DNA of 62,000 bases, from positions 257,501 through 319,500 of the forward strand of contig RPFO01000240.1 in NCBI GenBank assembly GCA_009746045.1, written 5' to 3'. The translations under genes and the position numbers were made by a program. The notes below the pieces were generated by a model, which saw nothing but the letters and a program-made list of their open reading frames with translations, made no database searches and was not told where the DNA came from. Shown here in pieces: positions 1 through 11,476 of this stretch; the first letter of the stretch is position 1; each line of letters begins with the position of its first letter. The DNA is from Mesostigma viride. Taxonomy: Eukaryota > Streptophyta > Mesostigmatophyceae > Mesostigmatales > Mesostigmataceae.

Positions 1-544
1 GTCATTTGCTGTAATGCTTTGTGCGTACGTGTGTTAGGGTAATGCTTTTAGTGGATTGAAATAGTGTACACTGCTACTACATCTCGCGATTGGCTTTTGG
101 GACAGTGCGGCCCTTGATGCCAGGATGGCAGTATATACAAAAATGTAGACCATTATACAACGAGATGAACACCATTTATGTGCCTTCTATAGTATGTGCA
201 TGCAACTTTGTTGCCACATGTCACGCCTAGAAATGGTGGTCCATGGTAAGTTAATTGCTAGGCTGAGCCTTTTAGGCCGGCCTAATTGGTTACAAGTTCG
301 ACATGCCGGCCGTAGCCATGTGCAGGATTGACCCGGCCGAGGTTGTGTTTGTCAATGACCCCCACGCCTGTTTGGGACCGGTCAGGTAGCTTCGCTTGAT
401 ATTGCTAGCCATTTCGGGGCAATTGTTATACCGTAGCTGTTGGCAAAGAATTGGTGCATTCAGGGTGGACTCACACTCATGGTCGCACTCATGGTCGCTA
501 AATGATCGCTATGGGTTTACATTAATTAATTAATTAATTAATTA
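1..544. other. No gene seen; AT-rich lead-in
   Basis: No convincing coding segment on either strand. It ends in a short tetranucleotide run (ATTA repeats, about 521-546) just upstream of the LINE remnant. Confidence 0.6.
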
Positions 545-546
545 AT
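521..546. repeat. (ATTA)n microsatellite
   Basis: Uninterrupted ATTA/TTAA repeats, followed by a repeat of the words GGGTTTACATT seen on both sides of the run. The duplicated words could be a target duplication or simple slippage. Confidence 0.8.
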
Positions 547-589
547 GGGTTTACATTGTGCTCAGACTATTCTACACTCATCTAAGACT

Positions 590-2340
590 ATTGTACACCC
601 GTCATCTCACCCTCAAGTGTATTTGTTGCACGTGCTTGCCACTGACGACGTCGTCCCCCCCTTCACTTTGAAGGAATTGGACGGCGCCCTCGCTCGCCTG
701 CGGTACGATGCGGCGGTCGGTGCCGACCACCTTTCTGCTGCATGAGCTGCTGAAGACCCCTGATCCGGCGGTTAGGGATCTTCTGCTGGCGTTCTGCAAC
801 CGTGTCCTGCTCTCTGACGAGCCTCCGCCTGCTGAGTGGCAGACGGCCATCCGCGTCATGCTGTACATGAAGGGCTCTGCTGCTGACCCCGGCAACTACC
901 GGGGTGTCTGCCTCCAGAGCGCCGCACTGAAGGTCTTCATGCGCATGATGCTGCACAGGCTCCGCGCCGCGCTGGACCCACACCTGGGTGAGTCTCAGAT
1001 GGGTTTCCGTCGTGGTCGTAACACTGTCATGGCTGTGTTTGTCGCGCGCCGGTTGATGGAGGAGGTGCGTCGCCTTCCCCCTGACGGTTTGCCGCTGGTC
1101 TTCATTTTTGTTGACTATATCAAGGCCTTTGACACGGTTCTCTGGGAGGCTCTTTGGGCCATCCTAGCTCTGGATCGGGTACCACCTGCGTTTATTGCTG
1201 CCATTCGCGGACTGTATGAGGGCTCACAGGCAGTAGTGCGGACTGCGGAATTAAGGCACCACCCCACCATTCCCCCTTCACCACGGGGTGTGGCAAGGTT
1301 GTGTCCTGTCCCCATACCTGTTCATTATTGTCGTGGATCACGTCATGCGCCGGGCACGTGCGCGCTTTACTGCTCTTAAGGGGTTCGAGCCAGGCTTCAA
1401 TGGACATCCTTAACGTGAAAGAGCACGGCGGGGTTAGACCTGGTTACCGCCTTGCTGACCTGATTTATGCGGATGACACCACCCTCATCGAAAGCCCCGA
1501 GCACATATTCAGACCTGGCTGGACTGTCTGGGCCTGGAGGCGCGGGCGGTGGGGTTGGAGATTAGTGTCAAAACTGAGGCGATGGTGATTGGGGCCTCCA
1601 GTACACCACCGCTGCCGCGCCTGCTCGACGGGACGGAGGTCCCGTTCCGCGACCGCTTCAAGCTGTTGGGGAGTTGGCTTCCTGACACTGCCGACGATGT
1701 GGACACCCGCATCGGCCTTGCCTGGGCCAAGCTCCGTTCGCTCAAACCCTACTCAGTGGTGCTCGAAGGGCCTGGGCGAGCACCGCAAGCGCATGCTCTT
1801 CAAGGTCCTCGTCCTCACGGTGCTCACGTATGGCGCCGAGGCGTGGACCATCCCACCCAAACTGGCAGCTAGGCTAGACGGCACGGTTTACAGGATGCTC
1901 CGACAGGTCCTTAACGTAGGTTTTTCCGAGCGTCCGTCATCAGAATCTTTGTATCATGGTGCCCATGCCTCGTATTTCGGACGAGATTAGGCAGCGTAGG
2001 ATAGCATTTGTATAGGACACCTTGCTCGCACCAGCCAGGTCGACACCGCCCTTGGCCTGGCCGGCCCCCAGCGGCTTGGCCAGCCAGGGCGACACATTCT
2101 GACCTGGCCTGGCCCCGAGGGCATTCCCAAAAGGGTAGGGAAACCTGTCACGACCTACATCCAGATGTTGCTGGACGACCTAGTGGTCCCAGCCCAGTTT
2201 GAGCACCGCATCCACTCTCTCTCCCGTCTTTGGACTGCCGTGCAGGACAAGACGCGGTGGAAGAAGATTGTCAAGGCGCACACGCCCGACCCTGTGGGCA
2301 AGCCACCTCTCCCCAAGCGGAGGAGGCGTTTTGATGAGTA
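590..2340 (+). pseudogene. LINE reverse transcriptase, frameshifted
   Basis: Reads as an RT in three frames. The N-terminal finger motif FTLKELDGALARLR lies at about 660-705. The next frame (708-1250) carries the LINE motifs YRGVCL and GFRRGRNT and the catalytic domain A, FVDYIKAFDT, near 1108-1137. After a frameshift around 1250 the YADD catalytic box (DLIYADDTTL) appears near 1460-1490. The thumb region follows at 1549-1770, and the motif LTVLTYGAEAW, typical of LINE C-termini, at about 1815-1850. Catalytic aspartates are therefore present but never in one open frame. The last part (2150-2340) reads through a basic C-terminus. It was once an RNA-templated DNA polymerase; this copy is dead. 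Confidence 0.85.
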
Positions 2341-2483
2341 GTGTAGTTAGGATTTTCCAGATAGCTTAGAGTTAGGATAGTTCGATCACGCGGCTTCCTC
2401 CACCCCATCCATCATGGAATATGTGCTACATGACCTCCCCACGGAGGCATGTTATAATTTAATTTAATTTAATCTTCAGCTTC
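590..2483 (+). mobile_element. Non-LTR retrotransposon (LINE), 5'-truncated and decayed
   Basis: A LINE remnant holding most of a reverse transcriptase and a complete 3' end. It begins inside the RT domain, so the 5' UTR, ORF1 and endonuclease are missing, as expected of incomplete target-primed reverse transcription. The 3' end (about 2340-2483) has an untranslated part ending in ATGTTATAATTTAATTTAA, an A/T-rich tail type that recurs at 2696, 3400 and 12550. The reading frame is broken at several points. The clade was not determined. Confidence 0.85.
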
Positions 2484-2695
2484 ATGTGTGGCCATCATGT
2501 AGGCCCCTTTATTAATTCCCAAGTCCCACTGAGGACTTATGCCCGCGTGATGCAATCTAAGTGAAAAAAATAATTGAAAACCAATTAGTACCCTTTGTAA
2601 AGCCTGTTAATGAATGTGTGGTGACCGTCCCCAACCATTGCAGCCATGGGATGAAACTAGGTGAATTTAGTGAATGCGTCACTCGAGCATACATA

Positions 2696-2960
2696 ATTAA
2701 ATTAAATTAAATTATAACATTTTGTTGTCTCCTTGATAACATGACTCCGTTGGGATATCATGTATAGCACATATTCCTTGCTGGATGGATGGAGGTGGGC
2801 AAAGCCGCGAAACCGAGCTAATCTAATCTAGAAAACCCTAGCTACTCTACTCAGCAAAGTGCACCTTCCTCTTGGGGGGATGGGGGCTTGCCCACAGGGG
2901 CTGGCGTGTGAGCCTGGACAATCCTCTTCCACCTCTTCTTGTTCTGCATAGAAGTCCAAG
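2696..2960 (-). mobile_element. LINE 3' end, inverted fragment
   Basis: The reverse complement of 2696-2960 repeats the end of the LINE at 2260-2480: the basic C-terminal coding part, a CTGAGTAGAGTAGCTAGG stretch, the words CCAACGGAGTCATG and the TATAATTTAATTTAA tail. It is a severely 5'-truncated second insertion in the opposite orientation. Confidence 0.8.
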
Positions 2961-3239
2961 CAAGAGCATATACCTAATGGGTCTTGATAACTAAACAAAA
3001 CAATAATTACATGTGCTGGCTAGTGACCTCATGAGCATGCTGTGCTAACATGCACAAATGACACCTAGCTGAATCAATTAATTAATCATCACGTGCATGG
3101 CTACGTGCAAATTAAAAATGTTGCCCCTACTTGAATCTGTGTTAATTGCCGACCCGTACCCCACAACCCATACCCCACCACCCACTGATCACAGAGCTTT
3201 ATGCTCATGTGCATTCGTGATTGCCCCCCCCCCCCCCCC

Positions 3240-3410
3240 CCAGGAGGACTTCAGGGGCGCTTTGCTGAGTAGAGTAGCTAGGATTTTATAGATTAGTTTA
3301 GAGATATCTTAGTTAGGTTTCACGGCTTCGCCTGGACCCCCATCCATCAAGCAAGGGAATACGTGCTACACGATCTCCCAACGGAGTCATGTTATAATTT
3401 AATGTAATGC
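3240..3410 (+). mobile_element. LINE 3' end, third fragment
   Basis: From the C-rich run at 3227-3242 the sequence again shows GCTGAGTAGAGTAGCTAGGA, the downstream UTR words and CCCAACGGAGTCATGTTATA. It is a third dead-on-arrival copy, head-to-head with the fragment at 2696-2960. Confidence 0.75.
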
Positions 3411-4320
3411 GTGATTGATGCGGTTATGTCGATCAAGTTTAATTTATTAATCCAAATAGAGCAGGTTGTGTTGTCCCAATAATTTTGTGAGTTATATCCA
3501 CTCAAACTGTAGCCCCATCCCCTTTCCATACCCGTGACGCAGTCTAGGTGACATTCATTCATACATTACGTGTAGTACGTGTATGGACATTCATTACTTC
3601 ATACACTAATTAATTACTTGCTTACTTATTCATTAATGAATATACTCACGTTAATCAATTAATCAATTAGTCATACCTCATGCTTCATTATCCAATCATT
3701 TTCTAGTGACAGGGTTGCAGGTACCACGGCCCAAATCACTATGCTTACCAAATTTGGTAACATGGGGAGCCCACACCGACTGTAGAGCGATAAGGCCAAA
3801 TATGGATTTTCACCTTTGCGGCGTGCCAAATCAGACAACCAAAATATGGAGGGATAAGAACATGGAGAGCTGTATAACCTAGATCATCAGCTAGCACATG
3901 GAACACCACTACCTACAATACACATGACATGAAGCCACCATAGCTAACAAGCCTGGGCAACGTGATCGACATAAAGGCAGGTGTTTGGTCAGTTAGCTCT
4001 TCAGTTTATAGCTCCAAGCTCCACCAATTGCTGGACTCTCACGGATTTGTAGCAGTGTCGGCCCGCATGCCTAGTCAACGCCGGCATGAATAATCAGGAC
4101 TGGAACCTCGGATGATGGCCAATGCTGAGATGTCCGCTGTCTGTGTCCACACAATCAGACATGCAAGGAGGGCAAAAAACAACCTAGAAATGACCAACAC
4201 GCGTGCACACACACACACACACAGGCACGCATGCAAAGGAATGTCAAGCTATGGGCGAAACATGCTTCTTTCTTTTTGCCTATTCTGTTAACTTGCATGC
4301 AAATGTACACGCAAAAAGAA
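3411..4320. other. No gene seen; AT-rich spacer
   Basis: Contains short ATTAATT runs (3590-3670) and a CA run near 4205-4222. I find no coding exon, RNA gene or terminal-repeat structure. Confidence 0.6.
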
Positions 4321-4330
4321 AACTTGGGTG

Positions 4331-4686
4331 AGAGGGAGGGAGGGAGGGAGGGAGGGAGGGAGGGAGGGAGGGAGGGAGGGAGGGAGGGAGGGAGGGAGGG
4401 AGGGAGGGAGGGAGGGAGGGAGGGAGGGAGGGAGGGAGGAGGGAGGGAGGGAGGGAGGGAGGGAGGGGGGGGGAGGGAGGGGGGCAGGGAGGGGGGGGGG
4501 GAGGGAGGGAGGGAGGAGGGAGGGAGGGAGGGAGGGAGGGAGGGACGGAGGGAGGGAGGGAGGGAGGGAGGGAGGGAGGGAGGGAGGGAGGGAGGGACTG
4601 AGGGAGGGAGGGAGGGACGGAGGGAGGGAGGGAGGGAGGGAGGGAGGGAGGGAGGGAGGGAGGGAGGGAGGGAGGGAGGGAGGGAG
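4331..4686. repeat. (GGGA)n microsatellite
   Basis: About 355 bases of GGGA/GGAG tetranucleotide with a few G-run and single-base interruptions. All frames are open on both strands (Gly-Arg-Glu on plus, Pro-Ser-Leu on minus), so the long frames here are an effect of composition and not genes. Confidence 0.95.
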
Positions 4687-4739
4687 CTCAGCCTCCAGAT
4701 TCTTAGGGTCGAGTGCACGTTAACAGCACGCTATTGACC

Positions 4740-6660
4740 GAGTACAGCGGGGTTGTGCCGAACATCTCGAGTGCATCCCCTGGTTGCAGGCTTATTAACC
4801 GGCCACTGCCCTTTCTCTACACACATGCGCCACCAAGCCCCATGGCATGGCGTTAAAATCTCCAGCAAAAATACTGGAATCTAGAAAATAAGGTGGTAAG
4901 TAAGCTCTCTAATAATTACCCGCGTTACTTCTTTCTAGTTACGTGGGTTGAAAGTCACAACAACAAGACATTTTGGATGGCAGACCGCAGGCACCCCTGC
5001 ACACTTATGCATGACCACATGCCCTACAACGAGAAGAACACCGCCTGATTCTGATAAGCGGGTTACGATCACAAAAGCGGAAAGGAATCATTAGTTCACA
5101 TTGCAGTGACACTAGGCGCAGGGGCTGTAATAACTTAGGCTCATAATGTGAACATCGGGAACGGGCCGATAAGGCTGCGTCTTCTCAACGCACATGCTAT
5201 GCCGGGCGAGGAATGTGATGACGAGTACGGGCTGGCAAGTGGAGTTGTTCAGCAAGGCGAAACAAGTCTTCATGTTATTATGCGCCACTTGAACAGGAAC
5301 CCAAATAAGGGTTTTGTGGGCGCAACGCCTCACCTAAGGCAGACATCCAAACGATGCCGTTGACCAACCGCTAGGGAAATCGCGAGAAGGGCCACCCTAG
5401 CACACCCTGCCTGCTGCTGTTCAAGCAGCATTTAAATACTGCCGGGACGGGCCGGCGCGGCCATGAAATCTGCGAATCATGAGCTCGTTGTTGCAGTGGA
5501 TGTCAACAGCCGGCTCCCCCCCCGCGTCGAGCACGAAAGGCGAACAGGAATTTGAAAGCAAAAGATGACGGTCACACATAGCAAACGGCAAACCTACCCG
5601 CCCCTGCGCAGCTTACAAGTTCATTCCAGGATCTGATCTTAATTACAACATATATATTTCGCCTTTTCGTCGTGCCGATTCAGATGTTGCACACACCGGT
5701 AAACCAGTCATCTAGTTACAAGAAGCGTGAAGAGGAATAAATGTAGAGGGTGCCACGAACTTGAGTGCCAGCGAGCTCGAGTCTGGCGAGTAGCATCACA
5801 ATTCAACGATGTCCTCCATGGTCGTGACTCGTGACTCGTCGCTCCAACTTGTGAAATTTGTGATCTAGGTAAAACCTGTCACAGCTGTTTTTAATTTACG
5901 CGCCAAAGCTCGCGCCAAACATGGACACAGGCGCGTAGGGCCGTAGGCTGGCGCGCAATGCTCCTCGTCGGCGCAGCGCTTTGGGCGCTGAAACTGCAAG
6001 TGCGGTAGTGCGCCGGACCTCCGCACTCGCCCCCGCACAAGAGTTTTCTTCATCCTGGCCCGAATACTGTAGGAGCTTCCTTGCGCTACAGTAGTCAAAT
6101 TACAGCTGTAGTCAAATTAGTCAAATTAACAGCTGTAGTCAAATTTAAATTTGGGGTCGATCTCCGAGGCCCAGTTTCCTTGCGTGGACCGGTTTCTCGC
6201 CAATAGCGTCATATCTGGACTTAACTTTACTGTAAAATTATCTTATGTATATCTTTTTTTTCCATCGAGTGGTAAATCAGGGAGGCACCTTGAGGTGAGG
6301 TGTACAGTATGACGTAAGAGGTGACTCAACAGGGGTGCCTCGGACAGCTCTTTGACACCCCATGCCGTAACTAAATTTTAATGTTCACTCTGGTGTGACG
6401 TTTGTGGCTCAGGATTTCCAGGCTGCCCTCAAGCTACGCATTTACTGCCAGCTGCGCCCTGCTGCGGCCGTGGCGCGCATTTACTGCCGCTGACGCCAGC
6501 AATCCGAGGGGCTCCTTCCCCAATCTTCGGATTGGCTGTGTGGCCGACTGAACCGTACTTCTGACCTTCCGGGAACACGAAGCGACACCCTCATTCCGCC
6601 GGTACGCCGTCCGAGAATGATGACTATAGTATCCGATTAGATCCGATTTGTCCTAGGTAC
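4740..6660. other. No assignable gene
   Basis: Mixed-composition spacer. The open frames are short and show no domain or splice logic. The stretch 6060-6150 repeats GTCAAATTA/ACAGCTGTAGTCAAATT several times. No transposon ends were recognised. Confidence 0.5.
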
Positions 6661-6663
6661 ACT

Positions 6664-6703
6664 TGAGTTGTGTTGACATGAGTTGAGTTGAGTTGAGTTG
6701 ACC
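6664..6703. repeat. (GTTGA)n short tandem repeat
   Basis: Pentamer AGTTG/GTTGA repeated, with degenerate copies continuing to about 6730. It lies some 270 bases upstream of the signal-peptide exon at 6970. Confidence 0.7.
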
Positions 6704-6969
6704 TTGAGGGCCTTTGAGGGTTGAGTTGTCAACTTGATTTTAAAAAAAAGCAGCGGGAAGGGGTCTTACAGTCCATCGCCCGCTCGCTTCGCTCGCGTCG
6801 TGTCTTGGTCGGCATTCCATTTCCCACTTTTTGACAGTGCGGGACCCGTGCGGGATTACCCCCACATTGCTGGATAAGTTTTTTGGAGACACGCTCGCAA
6901 TCGATACAGTAATAATGCTGTATTAATCCCGTCGACAGTCCCGTGAACGCTGAATTCAGGCTTCTCAAA

Positions 6970-7180
6970 ATGGGCGCTCTAAGGCGGCCTGTTGGCCGCA
7001 GCACATTATTAATCGCCTTTGTACTCGTGGTACTCTTCTGGCCTCATTCGAATTCGGCTCGTGTTTCTGCGGATATCAATGTCACACCAGACAAGCCGAT
7101 CCTGGCGGAGGATATTGTAGAAGCCGAGCTAGCCGACAGCCTGACTAGTCATCAGTTGCCTCGGCGTGCACTGCTGCAGG
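6970..7180 (+). CDS. Putative first exon: signal peptide plus RRALLQ propeptide
   Basis: Opens with ATG at 6970 and encodes about 70 residues. The N-terminus is basic (MGALRRPVGRST), followed by a hydrophobic core (LLIAFVLVVLFW) and a small-residue region, which is a classic secretory signal. An acidic stretch then ends in LPRRALLQ. Short basic-LLQ endings after a signal peptide are common in secreted volvocine-algal proteins. The frame runs into a good splice donor (CAGG/GTACGTGAG), so I read it as exon 1 of a secreted or membrane protein whose next exon is not identified. Two degenerate copies follow at 7478 and 8085. It could be an alternative first exon of the large gene at 15 kb, but that gene has its own signal peptide. 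Confidence 0.5.
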
Positions 7181-7477
7181 GTACGTGAGTCATGATGATT
7201 AGCGTGCCATAATCAAATAGATATATCTATATATCTATATATATTATATGTCTCGATTATCTAGGTTATAGACTGCGCGCCGCGGGGTCTGAACACTGTC
7301 AGTCAGCTGACACTCCGCCGAATTTTGTTGCACACGTTAGACGTACGTGCGCATGCAGCATCATTGTGCATGCGCGCACAAAATTATATTTGACTATTTA
7401 TCCATTAATGAAATAGGTGGGTACTATTTGAACATCTAGACTAATTAACCCTGGCCCAACCCTAGTCTTCTGCAGAA

Positions 7478-7765
7478 ATGCGCGCTCTAAGGCGCGCGCG
7501 GTTCTGTCGATGGCCCCACGTACGTCATGAGTAACAGGCTGATCGCCATCCAGGCCGCCTAGCGTATACGTATCATGTACTCGTACGTGGCTGTAATTTT
7601 CTGGACAGCTCATTCGGTTAACGTTCGTTTCGTGTAATTTCTGCGGTCGATCTGACACACCAGGCAATCCTATCCAGCTGGCGCCGGCGGAGGATGTAGA
7701 AGCCGAGCAAGCCGACAGCCTGACATTGCCGACTCATGCTCAGTTGCCTCGCCGTGCATTGCTGG
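7478..7765 (+). pseudogene. Second, degenerate copy of the signal-peptide exon
   Basis: Begins with ATGCGCGCTCTAAGG, matching the start of the 6970 exon, and ends with the same acidic motif and a GCCGTGCATTGCTGG/GTGAGTCATG donor. The central hydrophobic region is scrambled by indels and stops, so it no longer encodes a continuous signal peptide. Tandem duplication of exon plus flanking intron is inferred. Confidence 0.6.
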
Positions 7766-8084
7766 GTGAGTCATGATATGCATGACCGTGCAATACGCGT
7801 CATTAAGGGGAGGGGACATGCCTAAAGGGCACTTTCTGGATACCATACCTATGCATGTGCTAAAAATCCAATGATGATTGGGGACCATAAATATGATTTT
7901 AAAAAGAATTTCCAGCCACTTGGGGGGGGTACTAGTATACCCCACCATACACCGGTAACGCGCTAAAAATAGAAAAGACGCTATTTTAGTCACATTTTTC
8001 CTAGGGCAGTGGGCAAACATATTGGGACCAAATCACATATTCCCATATAGTTCCCTGACTTTTGAGAAAGTCTGCCTATTCCAC

Positions 8085-8273
8085 ATAGGCGCTCTAAGGC
8101 GGCCTGTTGGCCGCCGCACATAAGGATCGCCATTGTACTCATGGCACTCTTCTGGCCTCATTCGGCTCGTGTTTCTGCAGATACACCAGACAAGCCTATC
8201 CTGGCGGAGGATGTAGAAGCCGAGCTAGCCGACAGCCTGACTCATCAGTTGCCTCGGCGTGCACTGCTGCAGG
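8085..8273 (+). pseudogene. Third copy of the signal-peptide exon, start codon lost
   Basis: Very similar to the first copy: GGCGCTCTAAGGCGGCCTG, then the hydrophobic segment, the acidic stretch, CGGCGTGCACTGCTGCAG and the same GTACGTGAGTCATGATG donor. The initiator position reads ATA instead of ATG (8085-8087), and a small deletion shifts the frame in the signal. It would need an upstream start to be used. Confidence 0.65.
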
Positions 8274-8324
8274 GTACGTGAGTCATGATGATGCAGGTGC
8301 ATTACATAATTACCGTGTTGTTAC

Positions 8325-8500
8325 ATACGGGTACGGGTATTTTATAACGGGGTTTAAAACAGGAGTATATACGTGGAGGGTTTAAAATACGTGGGCTTAA
8401 AATACGCGACCGCGTTTCTAATTGAAGGGGGTTATACGGCGCGCATGCATCCACGTGGAAAACACTTGCATTGATATAGTAATTAGTAAGTAGTTTCATG
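8325..8500 (+). mobile_element. hAT-like terminal sequence (relic)
   Basis: The stretch with repeated AAAATACG words, GGGTACGGG and CCACGTGGAAAACACTTG is recognisably related to the reverse complement of the right end of the hAT element at 26872-28060 (its last 130 bases). The matching second end was not found nearby, so this is probably a truncated insertion. Confidence 0.5.
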
Positions 8501-9399
8501 GTATACATGGCTTGCATGCAGTCAACCATGTCAACCATGGTTGGCTAAGCACATTTCAGTGTTGTCACATCATCATAACAAGGGCATGCTCATATAAACT
8601 AATGGTGGCAGCTTACTGTCCAGATGCAGTTACATGAATGCAATATCTCCAATATGATCATCAGCAAAACACTTCTTTCCCTGCACGATAAAAATGTAAA
8701 GAAACCATTAGCGGCCACTCAGCTTCTGAGCGCTCTGATGCGGCTGCGAAGAAAGGGTGCGGCACGCTCAATCAACAAGAACGCCCAAAACGAACGCAAA
8801 AGACTTCGAACGACAATCTCGTAGAGGAAAGCACTGAAAGCAGTCTGATCATGTTCGCAACAAATCTATACCTTGACATCGTAAATCCCTCGCCCAGGCG
8901 AGCAACAACGGCCGTTCTTCTACGATGAAATTGGCAGGCACGAACTGTGCACGCCTCAATAATTACTTACCCAAAGTGGCCGGAGCCCCCCCACCCCTTA
9001 GCAAAAACACCGAAAAAACGTCTTGTGAGGTGTTAGTTATCATAAGTAGCGTCAGAACCTCTTGCGTAACTCCGTGATACGGTGCGGCAGCAAGAACTAA
9101 GCGCCACAATGATGTCAGATATTTCACGGCTCAGGGCCGGCGGTTATAGCAATATATAACCTCTGTCAGTCGTGCAAATTTACTGAACGAACAGCTAGTA
9201 ATTACGGCAAGAAATACAGGTAGAATATTCGGCCAATAAATTTTGTCAGCCATATAGTATAACAAACGAACATGCATATTACTGACACACACCCATGCAT
9301 GGAGTGCCGCTACAAAACAGCATGGGCACTCTAAACATGCACACATGAACACCCCCCTTGCATGGAATGGCGTTGCCAATGAGGAGTAACCAGCATGCA
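8501..9399. other. No assignable gene
   Basis: Short frames only. No zinc-finger or transposase motif was seen between the hAT-like end and the gag relic. Confidence 0.5.
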
Positions 9400-10306
9400 G
9401 GTCAAACAACAGTAGCCAGAACACCCGTGTCGGACCCAGTGGTGAAGCAGAAGCCAGGGGGCATCTCCAGTGCAGATGCAAGGGCTGGGGAACCGGTAGC
9501 GTTGGCTTGCTCCTTAGCCTGGGGGTGGAGCTCGGCATGCTTTTTCCAACAGATGTCAGGCCCATGGCCCCGCTTACGGTAGTGTGCACAACGCTTCGCC
9601 TTGCCGGACGCCATTGGGTACGCTTGTCCAGCTGGCGAGGCACCGGAGTGTGCGGTTGACTTCGGAGCCTGGTTGTTGCCATTGAGGCGGGATCGGCGAG
9701 GATGTCATCCATCTCGAGGAACATGAGCTTTACTTCGAGCGTTGTCATGTATGGGCGGCGGCATGCGGCTAGTGCCTGTCGGTAAGGGCCCGAGAGGCCA
9801 GCCAGCATGCATTCAAGCCACATATGCCCCGGCATATTAAAGCCGGCGTCAAACAGCTCCCATCGAAGCAGTTCCCCCCTGATCCAGTAGTCATTCCCCG
9901 ACTCGCCCGGTAGCTTGGTGATGCGCTGCATCTCTCTCTTTTTTTCCAAACGGTACGTCTCCGTCAGATAAGGCTGCTTAATGGTCTCCCACAGTCGCTT
10001 GAAGACGGCGCTCGCCTTCTGTTCTGGACAGGCGTATGCAACCCGGATGGCATGGTCTAGCAGTGAGTCAGAGCAGCAGGGGCGCGAACTCGTAGAATGT
10101 CGTCAATATGATGGTTTGTCTCATTGCCCTCGGCGATACCAAAGAGGACATCCGCCACGCCCATGGCTCCGACGGCATAGATGGGTAAAAACAGTTTCAA
10201 ACTCGAGCCAGGTCTTCAGGGACTTGCCGTCCCACTTGATCACATTCCTTACGTCAGGAACCAGCTGACGTGCTGCGGCTATTCTCTCAGCGGCACAAGC
10301 GACCAT
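9400..10306 (-). pseudogene. Ty1/Copia-type gag, frameshifted
   Basis: Read from 10306 leftwards: an N-terminal part (ITKW-like VIKWDGKSLKTWLEFE), then LEKKREMQRITKLPGES, WLECMLAGLSGPYRQAL and TTLEVKLMFLEMDD. This is the Copia gag capsid pattern. A frameshifted tail (about 9402-9614) carries a damaged CCHC zinc knuckle, CAHYRKRGHGPDIC, in which the second cysteine is Tyr. No protease, integrase or RT was found to the left, so only gag survives. The role would have been retrotransposon capsid; this copy is non-functional. Confidence 0.75.
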
Positions 10307-10695
10307 GATGCCAGCAACTACAAATAGTGCGTTCCAAGTACAGGATACAAAGCTTGATAAAAAATAATGCCTTGGCTTTGTAGATAGCGCAGGTAGGCCA
10401 GTGATTCGATTATGGTTTTAGCGCTAAGCACCATGTGGCATATTGAACTTCAGAAACTAGTAGCTTTGGCTTTGCCAATGTGTGGCTTTAAGCCAGTTAA
10501 AATTGTGCTGGGCACAGCTACGTGTGGCGACTGGCGGGCGGGCGAGTCAACTGGCTTCCCTGGTCACGCAATGCTCCCTTCTAAACCTCTCACCTGCCAC
10601 TTGCGAGCGGCCTTCCGAGTCACAGCTGTCTCGTGTCCCGAGCGCAGAATCTTGAAGTATTCTATGGCGTTGAGCGGCCGCCGGCCGGCGCTTAC

Positions 10696-11476
10696 CATTA
10701 CAATTCGTTCAAGTGGCCCGCCGGAGCGGCTGTACAATTTTTCCCAGTGAGCGCGCTGCCAAGTGTACTTGTGGGCAAATTTTTAGGTGCTCCGTCACTT
10801 CGAGGTACTAAAAATTAGGCTACGGTAAAAATTCAGCGAATTTCAGCGAATTTTCAGTCGAACCAAAGGAAGTGATGCCAACTACCAAAAAGTTTCCGTT
10901 ACGAAGTTTCAGCCCAACACTCGCGCAAAATGAAGTGACGGCAACTACCAAAACGTTTCCGTTACGAATTTTCACTCCCACACGTTTGCACAAGAGGAAG
11001 TGACGGCAACTACCAAAAAGTTTCCGTTACGAACTTTCAGTCCCACACTTCGCGCAAATTTTTAGTAGGGCTGCACGCAAGCTACCTTTCAAAATTTTGC
11101 GCTAGTATGGAACGCATTTCATTCGTCTGGAGGAACGCTGCCCGCCAACTACCCCCGTTCAGAAAGTTGCGCCGAAATTTACTTGAGATTTGGAAATCTG
11201 AACGTCCGCGCAAATTTTAGTAGGGCTGCACGCAAGCTACCTTTCAAAATTTTGCGCAAGTATGGAACGCAATTCATTCGTCCGGAGGAATGCTGCTCGT
11301 CAACTGCCCCCGTTCAGAAAGTTGCGCCGAACTTTACTTGAGATTTGGAAATCTGAACGTGCGGTTGGACTTTCGCGGGGAAACCCAAGTTCCCCAAGTA
11401 ATTCACCAATGACGCGCTTCGAACACTTGCCCGCTAAAACCTAAGCAGCCGCTCCGGCTGGCCACTTAAACGAAAC
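10696..11476. mobile_element. 781-bp inverted-repeat element, copy A
   Basis: The ends are inverted repeats. The left begins near 10704 with TTCGTTCAAGTGGCCCGCCG and the right, read in reverse, gives TTCGTTTAAGTGGCCAGCCG, continuing GAGCGGCTG on both. A near-identical copy lies at 23440-24221. Inside are four diverged repeats around GAAGTGACGGCAACTACC and two copies of a roughly 140-bp unit starting GTAGGGCTGCACGCAAGC. There is no transposase, so it looks like a non-autonomous DNA element. No clear target duplication was seen. Confidence 0.7.

Noticed and set aside
4155-4737. Arg-Glu-Gly or Pro-Ser-Leu rich frames
   Set aside because: GGGA microsatellite, open in all frames by composition.
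5865-6098. 77-codon basic frame on the minus strand
   Set aside because: Arg/Ala-rich composition, no motif and no conserved neighbour; likely chance.
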